A stretch of 64,000 nt of DNA from an uncultured Alphaproteobacteria bacterium (GTDB lineage: Bacteria > Pseudomonadota > Alphaproteobacteria > Rs-D84): contig CATOOF010000002.1 in the NCBI GenBank assembly GCA_951801825.1, positions 164,441 to 228,440 of the forward strand, read 5' to 3'. Positions 27,547 through 37,298 of the stretch are shown here, in pieces. How positions within the stretch are numbered: the stretch's first letter is position 1; the number at the start of each line of letters is the position of its first letter. The notes under the pieces were generated by a model. It was not told the origin of the DNA, did no database searches, and saw only the letters and a list, made by a program, of their open reading frames with translations. The position numbers and the translations under genes are program-made.

Positions 27547-30500
27547 ATGGAAAGTCAATTTGTTCATCTTCGTACGCATTCGCGTTTTTCTGTTGGTAAT
27601 GGAACGCTTACAATAAAGGCGATTCCTGCATTGTGTGCCGCCGCCGGTATGGGGGCATGCGCGCTGACCGATACGAATCTGATGTCTGGCGCGGCCGAGT
27701 TTTCTGATGTTATGCCCAAGAACAAGTTGCAACCGATTATAGGTATTGAAATATCATTGAATCATCATACGGCTGATCCGAAAATTTTACGAATGGAATC
27801 GCTGTCGCGGGTGGTGCTGCTGGCCCAGAATCATGATGGATATCTGAACATGTGCGAGCTTAGCCGTATTATGTACATGCGTGGCGATAACCATCATTTG
27901 GGGCCGTATGTGTCTTGGGAAGAACTGGCCGCGCACAGTTCGGGGCTGATTTGCCTGTCGGGGGCGCATATTGGGCCGATTGGGATGGCGTTGCTGAATA
28001 ATCAAGAGGCGGCGGCACGGGATTATGCCGCGCGTATGCAACAGATATTCGGCGACCGTTTTTATATAGAGATTCAGCGCCACGGTTTTGAAGCGGAAAT
28101 AAAGACCGAACCGGGATTTTTAAAAATTGCCCAGGAATTAAATATTCCAATTGTTGCAACGAACGATGTCAGCTTTGCCGCCGATACCGATTACGAGGCG
28201 GCCGATGCGTTAAGCTGTGTTTTGGGCCAGACAAAGGTAATAGACCCGTCGCGTGCGCGTAAGTCGTCGGAACAATATTTTAAGTCGCCTCAACAGATGG
28301 CGGATTTGTTTTCCGACCTGCCAGAGGCGGTGGAAAACACCGTGGTAATATCCCAACGATGCGGATTTATGGTAAATGTTCATGAAAAGCCGTTGTTGCC
28401 GCGATTTGGTGACGATTTAGAGACCGAGTGCCAGATGTTGCGCGACAATACTATGAACGGTCTGGCAGAGCGGTTAAAGCAACATAATATTACAGATACG
28501 GCGCCTTATTATGAACAGGCGGAATTTGAGTTGCAGGTCATTATCGGTATGGGTTTCCCGGGGTATTTCCTGATTGTTGCAGACTATATTGACTGGTGCC
28601 GCAAGAATGATGTTTTAACCGGTCCGGGGCGCGGTTCTGGTGCGGGGTCCATTGTGGCGTGGGCGTTGGGAATTACGCATGTGGATCCGTTGAAATACGG
28701 TCTGCTGTTCGAGCGCTTTTTGAATCCCGACCGTATATCCATGCCCGACTTTGACGTTGACTTTGAACCCACCGGAATAGAACGCGTTCTGGCCTATATT
28801 TGTGACAAGTATGGCCATGATTCCGTATGTCGCATTATCACGTTTGGCAGTCTGCAGGCCCGTGGTGCAATACGTGATATCGGACGTGTGTACAGCATGC
28901 CCTATTCTAAGTCTGACCGGTTATCAAAACTGATACCCCAGGACGCAAAAACACTGAAAGATGCGGTGGGGACCTCTCCGGAAATTCAGGAAATATTGGA
29001 TAACGACGAAGATATGAACAAGGTTGTCCGCGTCGCCCAAGAACTGGAAGGTTCGTTACGAAACCTGGGCCAGCATGCATGCGGTGTTGTTATCGGTGAC
29101 CGCCCCACTACAAAAATCGCGCCTGTGTACCGCGACCCGGCGAACCCGTTGCCGTCGTGCCAGTTTGACGGTCATTATCTGGAATCGGCGGGGTTGATTA
29201 AGTTTGACTTTCTGGGGTTGGAAACGCTGGTGGTGCTAAAGTATGCAACGCGCCTGATTCAGCAGACGCGCGGAATAAATATTGACCTGGACAAGATTCC
29301 AACCGATGACGCAAAAACAATGAAACTGTGGCAGGCGGGACTAACAGAAGGCATATTCCAGTTCGATGCCCCGTTTGTTCAGCAGACCCTGCGTAAAATG
29401 CATCCGACCAGCTTTCTGGAAATATCGGCGTTGAACGCGTTGAACCGTCCGGGCCCAATTGCCTTTATCCCGCAGTTTATTGCACGTATGCACGGCGAAG
29501 AGGAAATTGAATACGTGCATCCAAAGGCCGAACCAATCCTAAAAGAAACATACGGCATTATCGTTTACCAGGAACAGGTTATGCAGCTGACGCGTGCATT
29601 GGCCGGGTTTACCCGTGGCCAATCGGACAACGTGCGCAAGGCCATGGGTAAAAAGATTATAAAGATGCTGGACGAGCTGGAGGGCAAGTTCTATGAGGGG
29701 TGCGAGAAAGAGCAGACCCTGGACCGTGCCACGGCCAAAGACCTGTGGGAAAAGTTTAAGGAGTTTGCAAAATACGCATTTAATAAGTCGCATGCGATTG
29801 CCTATTCCATTGTTGCAAACCAGTGCGCGTATCTAAAGGCAAACTATACTGCGGAATTCCTGGCGGCATCGATGTCAAGTAATCTGAATGACACGGACCA
29901 GCTGGCGGTGTTTGTAGATGATGCAAAATCTAATTTTAATATTGCAATCGTTGCCCCCGATATCAATCTTAGCGAGTCGCTGTTTACCGTTCAAAATGGA
30001 AAGATAGTTTATGGCCTGGCCGCGATAAAGGGCGTTGGCACCCAGGCGACCGATGCAATCGTGGCCGAGCGAAACGCCAACGGCAAATTTAAAAATCTGA
30101 CAGATTTTGCAAAAAGATGTGCGCCGATTATGAACAAACGTATTCTGGAGGCGTTTGCAAAGGTTGGTGTTCTGGATTCGCTGGAACCAAACCGGGCGGC
30201 AATATATATGAATGCGGATGCAATTTTGTCGTATGCATCAAAATCGCGCGATGCGGGCAATACGCTATCGCTGTTTGCGAATACGGTCGAAGACGACGTT
30301 ACCGAAGACAGGTTGCGTAAAAACCTGCCGCGGACGGCGCCGTGGACTTTTTCACAGCGACTGGAAAACGAACTGTCGGCGCTGGGGTTCTATATATCGG
30401 CACACCCGCTGGACCAGTACAAGCATTTGATTGCACGTGCGGGGCTTGCAACCAGCGCAACGCTGGAAAACATGGCGGACAGAAAGCCTGTACAGATTGC

Positions 30501-30957
30501 AGTCAATGCCGGCTCCTTTTCGCGGCGGCGGACAAAAACCGGCAAAGATATGATAACCATAAATGCAACAGACAGTTTTGGTAACATCGATGCGGTGGCA
30601 TTCGGTGACGCCGCCGCCACATTCGCCCAGATTTTGTCGACAGAAAATGTCGTTCTGATTTCTGGGAAAACGTCTGTTCGTGATGACCGTGTTTCAATAT
30701 TTGTTGATTCCATAACCCCGTTGAACCAATGGGTGGCAAAGATTGCAAACAAGGTAACGCTGGATATATGGGACGGCGGGGTTTTGCCGGATGTAAAGAA
30801 AGTGTTGGGGGCGCTGGGGCGCGGGCGTGTCCGCGTTCAGCTGAATCTGCATGCCACGGACAAGGTGGCCACACTGGCACTGCCGGGCGGGGTTGAACTG
30901 GGCGACAACACCGCCGCTGACCTAATAGGCCTCGGGGTTAAGGTTGAAATAGAATGA
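27547..30957 (+). CDS. dnaE: DNA polymerase III subunit alpha
   Basis: FVHLRTHSRFSVGNG (PHP), GPGRGSGAGSIVAWALGITHVDPLKYGLLFERFLNPDR, PDFDVDF; start set at the ATG at 27547. Confidence 0.96.
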   Translation: MESQFVHLRTHSRFSVGNGTLTIKAIPALCAAAGMGACALTDTNLMSGAAEFSDVMPKNKLQPIIGIEISLNHHTADPKILRMESLSRVVLLAQNHDGYLNMCELSRIMYMRGDNHHLGPYVSWEELAAHSSGLICLSGAHIGPIGMALLNNQEAAARDYAARMQQIFGDRFYIEIQRHGFEAEIKTEPGFLKIAQELNIPIVATNDVSFAADTDYEAADALSCVLGQTKVIDPSRARKSSEQYFKSPQQMADLFSDLPEAVENTVVISQRCGFMVNVHEKPLLPRFGDDLETECQMLRDNTMNGLAERLKQHNITDTAPYYEQAEFELQVIIGMGFPGYFLIVADYIDWCRKNDVLTGPGRGSGAGSIVAWALGITHVDPLKYGLLFERFLNPDRISMPDFDVDFEPTGIERVLAYICDKYGHDSVCRIITFGSLQARGAIRDIGRVYSMPYSKSDRLSKLIPQDAKTLKDAVGTSPEIQEILDNDEDMNKVVRVAQELEGSLRNLGQHACGVVIGDRPTTKIAPVYRDPANPLPSCQFDGHYLESAGLIKFDFLGLETLVVLKYATRLIQQTRGINIDLDKIPTDDAKTMKLWQAGLTEGIFQFDAPFVQQTLRKMHPTSFLEISALNALNRPGPIAFIPQFIARMHGEEEIEYVHPKAEPILKETYGIIVYQEQVMQLTRALAGFTRGQSDNVRKAMGKKIIKMLDELEGKFYEGCEKEQTLDRATAKDLWEKFKEFAKYAFNKSHAIAYSIVANQCAYLKANYTAEFLAASMSSNLNDTDQLAVFVDDAKSNFNIAIVAPDINLSESLFTVQNGKIVYGLAAIKGVGTQATDAIVAERNANGKFKNLTDFAKRCAPIMNKRILEAFAKVGVLDSLEPNRAAIYMNADAILSYASKSRDAGNTLSLFANTVEDDVTEDRLRKNLPRTAPWTFSQRLENELSALGFYISAHPLDQYKHLIARAGLATSATLENMADRKPVQIAVNAGSFSRRRTKTGKDMITINATDSFGNIDAVAFGDAAATFAQILSTENVVLISGKTSVRDDRVSIFVDSITPLNQWVAKIANKVTLDIWDGGVLPDVKKVLGALGRGRVRVQLNLHATDKVATLALPGGVELGDNTAADLIGLGVKVEIE

Positions 30958-31802
30958 CAAAGCATATTCCTGTTTTATTGGATGATGTTATGGCGGCGTT
31001 GGGCGACCTGCGCGGGCGGCGGGTTATTGATGCAACGTTTGGCGCGGGGGGGTATACACGCGCGTTTTTGGATGCCGGCGCCGCGGTTACCGCATTTGAT
31101 CGCGACCCAAATGTTGCCGATGATGCAGCGCAAATCGCGGCCGAATATGGTAATAGGTTTACGTTTATACCCCGCCCTTTTTCTGCCATGGGTCAATTGA
31201 CGGAAAAATATGACGCCGTTGTGTTTGATTTGGGCATATCCTCTATGCAGATTGATATTCCAGAGCGCGGATTTTCTTTTCGTTGGGATGGGCCGCTGGA
31301 TATGAGGATGTCTGGCGAAGGGGAATCGGCCGCTGATTTGATTGCGCGTGTGGATGTTGATGAACTGGCCAAAATTTTGCGTGATTACGGCGATGTTAAA
31401 AAGGCGGCAATATTGGCGCGGGCAATAAAAAACGCACAGCCGCGTACAACAATGGATTTGCGCAATCTTATTCATAATCCGCGTGATGTTGCGCCGGTGT
31501 TTCAGGCGTTTCGGATTGCGGTAAACGATGAAATGGGCGAAGTGCGCCGTGCATTGGCCGCTGTTCCTGATTTGTTGGATGCGGGTGGAAAATGTGTTTG
31601 TGTAACATTTCATTCGCTGGAGGATAGAATTGTAAAAAACACTTTTCGCGAATGGACAACAGCCCCGGGGGATCCACGTCTGCCATGTGTGGCGGCGGCA
31701 CCGTTTGCACAGCTGGCGACAAAAACGCCGGCGGCGTCCGAACTGGAGCATAACCCGCGTGCGCGCAGTGCGCATTTGCGCGCCGTTATAAAATCATATT
31801 GA
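30954..31802 (+). CDS. rsmH: 16S rRNA (cytosine1402-N4)-methyltransferase
   Basis: HIPVLLDDVMAAL...DATFGAGGYTRAFLD; DLGISSMQID; CVTFHSLEDRIVK. Confidence 0.95.
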   Translation: MTKHIPVLLDDVMAALGDLRGRRVIDATFGAGGYTRAFLDAGAAVTAFDRDPNVADDAAQIAAEYGNRFTFIPRPFSAMGQLTEKYDAVVFDLGISSMQIDIPERGFSFRWDGPLDMRMSGEGESAADLIARVDVDELAKILRDYGDVKKAAILARAIKNAQPRTTMDLRNLIHNPRDVAPVFQAFRIAVNDEMGEVRRALAAVPDLLDAGGKCVCVTFHSLEDRIVKNTFREWTTAPGDPRLPCVAAAPFAQLATKTPAASELEHNPRARSAHLRAVIKSY

Positions 31803-31867
31803 CCCGTATGGCGGACATTGTGTACGATTTGAGGAAACAATAAAAAAACAAGGAAAGGTTTACAGTG

Positions 31868-32377
31868 ATGAAAAAATCAATATTGCCTGCATTTACGGCG
31901 TTTTTTGTCGCCATGATGGTTGTGCCTGCGGCGTGGGCGGTATGCCCGGTATGCACGGTTGCGGTTGGTGCCGGTCTGGAGGGAGCGCGCCTGTTGGGGG
32001 TCGATGATGTGATTACCGGTATCTGGGCCGGTGGATTAACCTTGTCCCTGTTTTTCTGGACGGTTGGCTGGCTGAAAAAGCGCGGTGTGACAAATGCATG
32101 GTTGCTGATTGTATTGCCGCTGGTGGTATATTACGGCCTGTTGGGGGCGGTTTATCTGATGCCGGGTGTGACGTTCGGCGCCCAGACATTGTGGGGCATT
32201 GATAAATTCATGCTTGGGGTTATTGTTGGTACGCTTGCGTTCTATCTGGGCGCACGCTGGTATGTAAAGATAAAGCGGGACAACGGCGGCCATGCCAAGT
32301 TCGCATTTCAGAAAGTTATTGTACCGTTAAGCTTTTTGTTGGTTGCGACGCTGGTCTTTTGGCTGATAACAAAATAA
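31868..32377 (+). CDS. Hypothetical membrane protein with CPVC motif
   Basis: Signal/TM segment, AVCPVCTVAVGAG, four or more hydrophobic segments. Confidence 0.7.
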   Translation: MKKSILPAFTAFFVAMMVVPAAWAVCPVCTVAVGAGLEGARLLGVDDVITGIWAGGLTLSLFFWTVGWLKKRGVTNAWLLIVLPLVVYYGLLGAVYLMPGVTFGAQTLWGIDKFMLGVIVGTLAFYLGARWYVKIKRDNGGHAKFAFQKVIVPLSFLLVATLVFWLITK

Positions 32378-32392
32378 AAACGGAGGTTGAAA

Positions 32393-33013
32393 ATGGCACA
32401 AAAAACAGTGAAAAAATCAGCGGGAAAAAAACTGACGCTGGAACAGTTGGTCGAACAGGCGGATGCGGCAAAAAAAGTAAATCCGCTGGATTTATCGTCG
32501 GACCAGGATTTGTCAGTGGCCCTGATGAACCTGATTTCGTTGGAAGAGCATTTTTTCTTTAGTGGTGCAAAAACTCGCAAGACCGGTTTTTACGACATGA
32601 TAAACACCGTTCGTGACATGCGAAAAGAGCTGATGGAGCGCATCGTTCAAAAATCAAGTGCTGCAAATGGAGAGGTATGGTGCATTTCCAAACATTTGCT
32701 GGCGGCGTCCATGCGCCTGATGGAGGTGGGAACCAAGGCACTGGGGGCCGGCAACACAAAGGATGCGTATGCAATGTTTGACAAGGCGTACGACCTTTAT
32801 TCCCTGTTCTGGGGGATTAATATGAACCTGATTGATTTGACCGGGGTTCGCCAGGCGGTGCCCGCGTTTTATGACGGGGCGGTCAAAGAATGCAAACTGA
32901 AATCGTCCGCGGATGCGGTGGCACCGTCGGCCTATGCGGCCGGTGCGTCTAAGTCCACTGTTCGTCGTTTGGGTGATTGGGTAAAAAATGCAGTGAATTG
33001 TTGTATCGAGTAA
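32393..33013 (+). CDS. Hypothetical protein
   Basis: MAQKTVKKSAGKKLTLEQLVEQAD...; operon-like spacing with neighbours; ggaggttgaaa RBS. Confidence 0.65.
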   Translation: MAQKTVKKSAGKKLTLEQLVEQADAAKKVNPLDLSSDQDLSVALMNLISLEEHFFFSGAKTRKTGFYDMINTVRDMRKELMERIVQKSSAANGEVWCISKHLLAASMRLMEVGTKALGAGNTKDAYAMFDKAYDLYSLFWGINMNLIDLTGVRQAVPAFYDGAVKECKLKSSADAVAPSAYAAGASKSTVRRLGDWVKNAVNCCIE

Positions 33014-33072
33014 ATTCGGTATTGATTCAGATTGCGAAAATGTGATAAAATATTATCAGAGAGATATAAATT

Positions 33073-35448
33073 TTGAGTTTTCATGCGGTGAAAATTTTTA
33101 AAGTTTCGTTTATTGTTCTGGCATTGATTGCCGACAGGGCTGTTTTTGCGGCCCAGGCACCAAATCCTCGCGGCACGTCAACAACTGTTTCAAGCTCGCG
33201 TGGCGATGGCCGCGAGGTGCGTCATGTCTCTGCCGGTTCGACGGCGGGAACGAACACTGTCAGTGGCGGTGTTGCGTCGCGTTCTGCGACGCGCCGCCCC
33301 GCGACAACGGTTTCCAGGGCTGCGTCCGTGATAAGCATGCCCGCTTCGGGTACTGTTTCCGCGCGCAGTGCCGCGACACCGCGTAACGCGTCTGCGGTAA
33401 AGACAACATCCGCATCCCACTCTATTGTTGGGCGCGCGGCATCAAACAGTGTGGTGCGGGCGGCCCAGACAAAATCTGCCGCACGCAGTGCGACAACATC
33501 TAATGTATCCCGTGCGGGCACCGCACGTGCAACGGCGGTGTTTGACGACATCTCCAAAATTGGCGGTGGCTATTCCGCCTGTCGTGAGGCGTATGCAACA
33601 TGCATGGATCAGTTTTGTGCCAAGGCAAACGATACATATCGCCGCTGTTATTGCAGTGCCAAGTATGAAGAGTTTCGTGATACGGAAAACGCATTGGACC
33701 AGGCAAAGACGCTGTTGTTACAGTTTGAAGATAACAATCTGAACGCCGTTGATAAAACCGCCGCAGAGGTTAACGCGATGTATAGCGCCACAATCGGCGA
33801 ACAGGCGATAAAAAATGACACCAGTGCGGCGGCGGCAACACTTAGCGAAATCGGAGATTTGTTGTCAGGCAAGAAAAAAGCCACGACCAGTTCGCCGTCA
33901 ACATCATTGGGGATATTATCGCTGGATTTCACAGATGATGTTGATGATATATGGAGTGGCGGCGGCAGTTCCATATTTGATACCAGTTCCGGCCAGGATT
34001 TAAGCCAGCTGGAGGGACAGAAACTGTTTAATTCAGCAGACACCCAGTGCATGAAACTGGTTGGGGAATCGTGCGAGAACAAGGCCGTTGTTACCATGGC
34101 GCGCAGTGCCTATAACATCATGATAACCCAGGACTGTAACGCGTATGAAAAAAAGATAAACTCTCAGCGCGAGGCGGTAAAGCAAACAGTTCGCCAGGCA
34201 GAAAAAGTTTTACGTGATGCACGCCTTGAAGAGTATCGCAACCACAATTCTGCAGATGTAAACGAATGTCTGGCAAAGGTGCGCACCGCCCTGACCAATG
34301 ATAATGCGTGCGGAACAAACTACAAGCGCTGCTTGGACTATAGCGGTGTTTATATAAACAGCAACACGGGTGAAGCGATTTATTCCCCGCGCCTGTTCAA
34401 GCTGGTTGAGCAGATAAATCTGGACGGTTCTTCGGATGTGTTGGGCCAGAATCCAGAGTTTAATAGTTTCCTGGATTCCAAGAAGATGTTTGCAACGACC
34501 GCGCTGGACACATGTCGCGACATATCTGACATTGTCTGGCAGGAATTCAAGCGTGCCGCCCTTATTGAAATATCCCAGGCCCAGGACGAAAAGATAGAAG
34601 AAATAAAAATGTCGTGTGTCAGCACGATGGCAGAATGCTATGACACACAGTCGAATGCATTGAAAAGTTTTGATAACACAACCGCGCAATATGCCGGGGC
34701 CCAGGCCGCATATGCCGCCCGTGCAATGTGCCAGGACAAGGTTGCCGCATGTGCCGCGCTGTATGCCGGGCCAAACGACAAGGTGTGTGATTTTGATGGC
34801 AACGGGCGTCTTAAAAACGGTGCAGACTGTGGTCTAAAGGCGTTGGTTAGTTTTGTTCAGACCGTTGATAATGTTCGCGTCGCCGAAGGATGCTCGATTG
34901 CATTGGATAATAAAATGAAGGAAATATGCACACCGGCGAAAGATACCAAGGGCTATCCGTGGAATTGCCGCGGGATGTCTCGCGATGAGCTGAAAAACAC
35001 GGTCGAGACATATGCACAGTTATACTGTACTGACCCGTCATCCAATACACAGGAGGTTGCGGCGGAAACACAGTTCACGATTAATAAAATTATAGATGAT
35101 ATCTATGATGAGTTGGATTATCAGTTAATGGAATCGTGCGAGGAGCTTGATGGCTACTGGGTTGCCACGGGGGATGAGATGCAGGAACAATTATCAGGAA
35201 AGCTGCTGTCGGCATTTTATGCAAATAACTTTGGTGGCCGCACGGATAATACTGAAACATCATATGGGCGCTGTGTCGAGAATGATACGATGATACGATG
35301 CACCAACTATAACAGTGGCAAGGAAGAACAGGTTGCGACATATGACCGTAGCAAGGATGTCTGTATTTTCACCGATGAATGGTACAAAATGAAATGTGAA
35401 TCCATGCAAGGATATTATGAAAATAGCGTTTGCTATGTTGCGCAATAA
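33073..35448 (+). CDS. Large secreted protein: Ser/Ala/Arg/Thr-rich N-terminus, Cys-containing helical body
   Basis: Hydrophobic signal segment IFKVSFIVLALIADRAVFA; 791 aa; TTG or GTG (33088) start. Confidence 0.75.
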   Translation: MSFHAVKIFKVSFIVLALIADRAVFAAQAPNPRGTSTTVSSSRGDGREVRHVSAGSTAGTNTVSGGVASRSATRRPATTVSRAASVISMPASGTVSARSAATPRNASAVKTTSASHSIVGRAASNSVVRAAQTKSAARSATTSNVSRAGTARATAVFDDISKIGGGYSACREAYATCMDQFCAKANDTYRRCYCSAKYEEFRDTENALDQAKTLLLQFEDNNLNAVDKTAAEVNAMYSATIGEQAIKNDTSAAAATLSEIGDLLSGKKKATTSSPSTSLGILSLDFTDDVDDIWSGGGSSIFDTSSGQDLSQLEGQKLFNSADTQCMKLVGESCENKAVVTMARSAYNIMITQDCNAYEKKINSQREAVKQTVRQAEKVLRDARLEEYRNHNSADVNECLAKVRTALTNDNACGTNYKRCLDYSGVYINSNTGEAIYSPRLFKLVEQINLDGSSDVLGQNPEFNSFLDSKKMFATTALDTCRDISDIVWQEFKRAALIEISQAQDEKIEEIKMSCVSTMAECYDTQSNALKSFDNTTAQYAGAQAAYAARAMCQDKVAACAALYAGPNDKVCDFDGNGRLKNGADCGLKALVSFVQTVDNVRVAEGCSIALDNKMKEICTPAKDTKGYPWNCRGMSRDELKNTVETYAQLYCTDPSSNTQEVAAETQFTINKIIDDIYDELDYQLMESCEELDGYWVATGDEMQEQLSGKLLSAFYANNFGGRTDNTETSYGRCVENDTMIRCTNYNSGKEEQVATYDRSKDVCIFTDEWYKMKCESMQGYYENSVCYVAQ

Positions 35449-35468
35449 TTCGAGCAATGGAAAGAAAT

Positions 35469-36698
35469 ATGAAACATACGTTCTGTTTATCTTTGTTAAT
35501 ATATTTTTGTGCGGCGGCTGGGGCGGTGGCCGGTGGCGGAAACAATGTCTCGTCGCTTAGTAGCGACTGGGGTGGTGGGCGCTGGGTTATGTGCGGCCAA
35601 CATGCACTGGGGGCAGATAATGCTTGTATTGGCGCAACAGAAAATTGTGCGTCGCGTTCAATGTTTGCACGAAATTATACCGATGAATGGGCGGTCCAGA
35701 TGCTGGTTGCAATGAAGGTAACCAAAACCGGGGCTATGTTCTGCCCTGTCCAGGTAGAGGGTAAAAATAAAAACAGGGGCAATGCTTGGACCGAATATGC
35801 GTCGGCCGGTAGCAATTGTGTATGGCTGTGCAAGAATGGATATACCGGCGAAGAATGTGCGACCGAGGCCGCGGCCGGAACAACATGTGACCCGACCAAG
35901 TTGCAGGCTAGCAACTATTCCAGTATTTATCGTGTTGCGTCGGGTGCAAACATAGAAGACAGCGTCGCCATGTTTGGCTTTAATAATAATAACTCTTGCG
36001 GTGTGCACAAGAAGCAGGAGCATGATATTATTCTGGGGGTTACGCGTTGGACGCCCAGTGGACATGGTGCCTTTGTTCAGCAGTTGGTTGTTCGTGCCGA
36101 GCGGTCTGGCTGGAAAGATATGGTTTCATGGGCGGCAATATATCCCGCCGGTGGTGCGCCAGAGATTCTGGTATGCAAAAACGGCTATAGGCCAAATGCG
36201 GGCTCTACCGACTGCGAGGAAATAAATATGAACATTTGTGCCCAAGCTCAGGCCTGTTCCGGCTGGTCTAATGCCGGCTTTGATGAGCAGGAGCATGTAA
36301 TGGTGCAGCCCGCCGGCCAATCATGCTATGAGTTTAGATGTGCCCAGCAGGGGTATGCATTTCAATCTGCTGCAGAAAGAAAGTGTATCGAGTGTTCAAA
36401 TAGCTTGCGCGATGGCGCGCATCCGGTTAGCGGTTTGTGCATAAAGTGCGATATCGGCAAAATATTTAACAGTGAAACCGGGGCATGTGATGATGCGGAT
36501 GCGTATAGCAAGCTCGACATGCAGTATGGCAAAGGCAGAACCAAGGACAATACAAAGCTGGAGGCGCAGTGCTGGACGATTGTTGCGCCGCCTGAAGAAT
36601 ATACTGTTTGTGTGCGTAAAGGTGGTGCGGGGGCTTCCGGATCGGCATCGGGGGGCAATTCGGCCCGTGCGGCGCGCGTTCAGGCCTCTATTAAATAG
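35469..36698 (+). CDS. Secreted cysteine-rich protein
   Basis: Signal peptide MKHTFCLSLLIYFCAAAGAVAG; CIECSNSLRDGAHPVSGLCIKCDIGKIFNSETGAC. Confidence 0.75.
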   Translation: MKHTFCLSLLIYFCAAAGAVAGGGNNVSSLSSDWGGGRWVMCGQHALGADNACIGATENCASRSMFARNYTDEWAVQMLVAMKVTKTGAMFCPVQVEGKNKNRGNAWTEYASAGSNCVWLCKNGYTGEECATEAAAGTTCDPTKLQASNYSSIYRVASGANIEDSVAMFGFNNNNSCGVHKKQEHDIILGVTRWTPSGHGAFVQQLVVRAERSGWKDMVSWAAIYPAGGAPEILVCKNGYRPNAGSTDCEEINMNICAQAQACSGWSNAGFDEQEHVMVQPAGQSCYEFRCAQQGYAFQSAAERKCIECSNSLRDGAHPVSGLCIKCDIGKIFNSETGACDDADAYSKLDMQYGKGRTKDNTKLEAQCWTIVAPPEEYTVCVRKGGAGASGSASGGNSARAARVQASIK

Positions 36699-36714
36699 CG
36701 ATATATTCTATAAA

Positions 36715-36743
36715 AAATCCCCGAATATCGGGGATTTTTTGTT
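36715..36743. terminator. Terminator between convergent genes
   Basis: aaaatccccgaatatcggggattttttg hairpin. Confidence 0.85.
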
Positions 36744-36758
36744 TGGCTTAAATATTAA

Positions 36759-37172
36759 TTATGCGGTGCCGTTTAATGTTTTTAACAGTTTCATAATTGT
36801 TTGGCGGGTTTCATCATTGGGCAGTTTCCAATACAGGTTTATTAATTGCAGAGATTCGTTTTTTCCCAACGGGTCGTTCGCCGTCTGCTCTGCTACATGT
36901 AAAGAGCGTGATGCGCGCGTTTCTTCGGGCATGTTTCCCGGCAGACCTGTAAAAAAGAATGAAACCGGTGTTTCCAGCAGTGTGCTAAGCTCAAACAGTC
37001 TGGCCGCAGATACACGGTTTCCGGCCGTTTCATACTTTTGAATTTGCTGAAATGTTACACCGCATTTCTTAGCCAGGTCTTTCTGGGACAGGCCCATCAT
37101 GGTACGACGCAACTGCAGTCGCTGACCAATGTGTTCATCCACTGCTGTTGGGGTAAATGCTCTGCCGCTCAT
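36759..37172 (-). CDS. XRE-family transcriptional regulator
   Basis: IGQRLQLRRTMMGLSQKDLAKKCGVTFQQIQKYETAGNRVSAARLFELSTLL. Confidence 0.9.
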   Translation of the reverse strand: MSGRAFTPTAVDEHIGQRLQLRRTMMGLSQKDLAKKCGVTFQQIQKYETAGNRVSAARLFELSTLLETPVSFFFTGLPGNMPEETRASRSLHVAEQTANDPLGKNESLQLINLYWKLPNDETRQTIMKLLKTLNGTA

Positions 37173-37298
37173 ATTTTCCTCTCCGATACAAATGCAACAT
37201 ATGATATTTATCCTATTTATACATGTTTTCTTTTTCTTTTGCAATCAAAAAAGGGTTGTGCTACTGTTCGCTCTGGAATTTAAAAACAGGGGAAAAGT

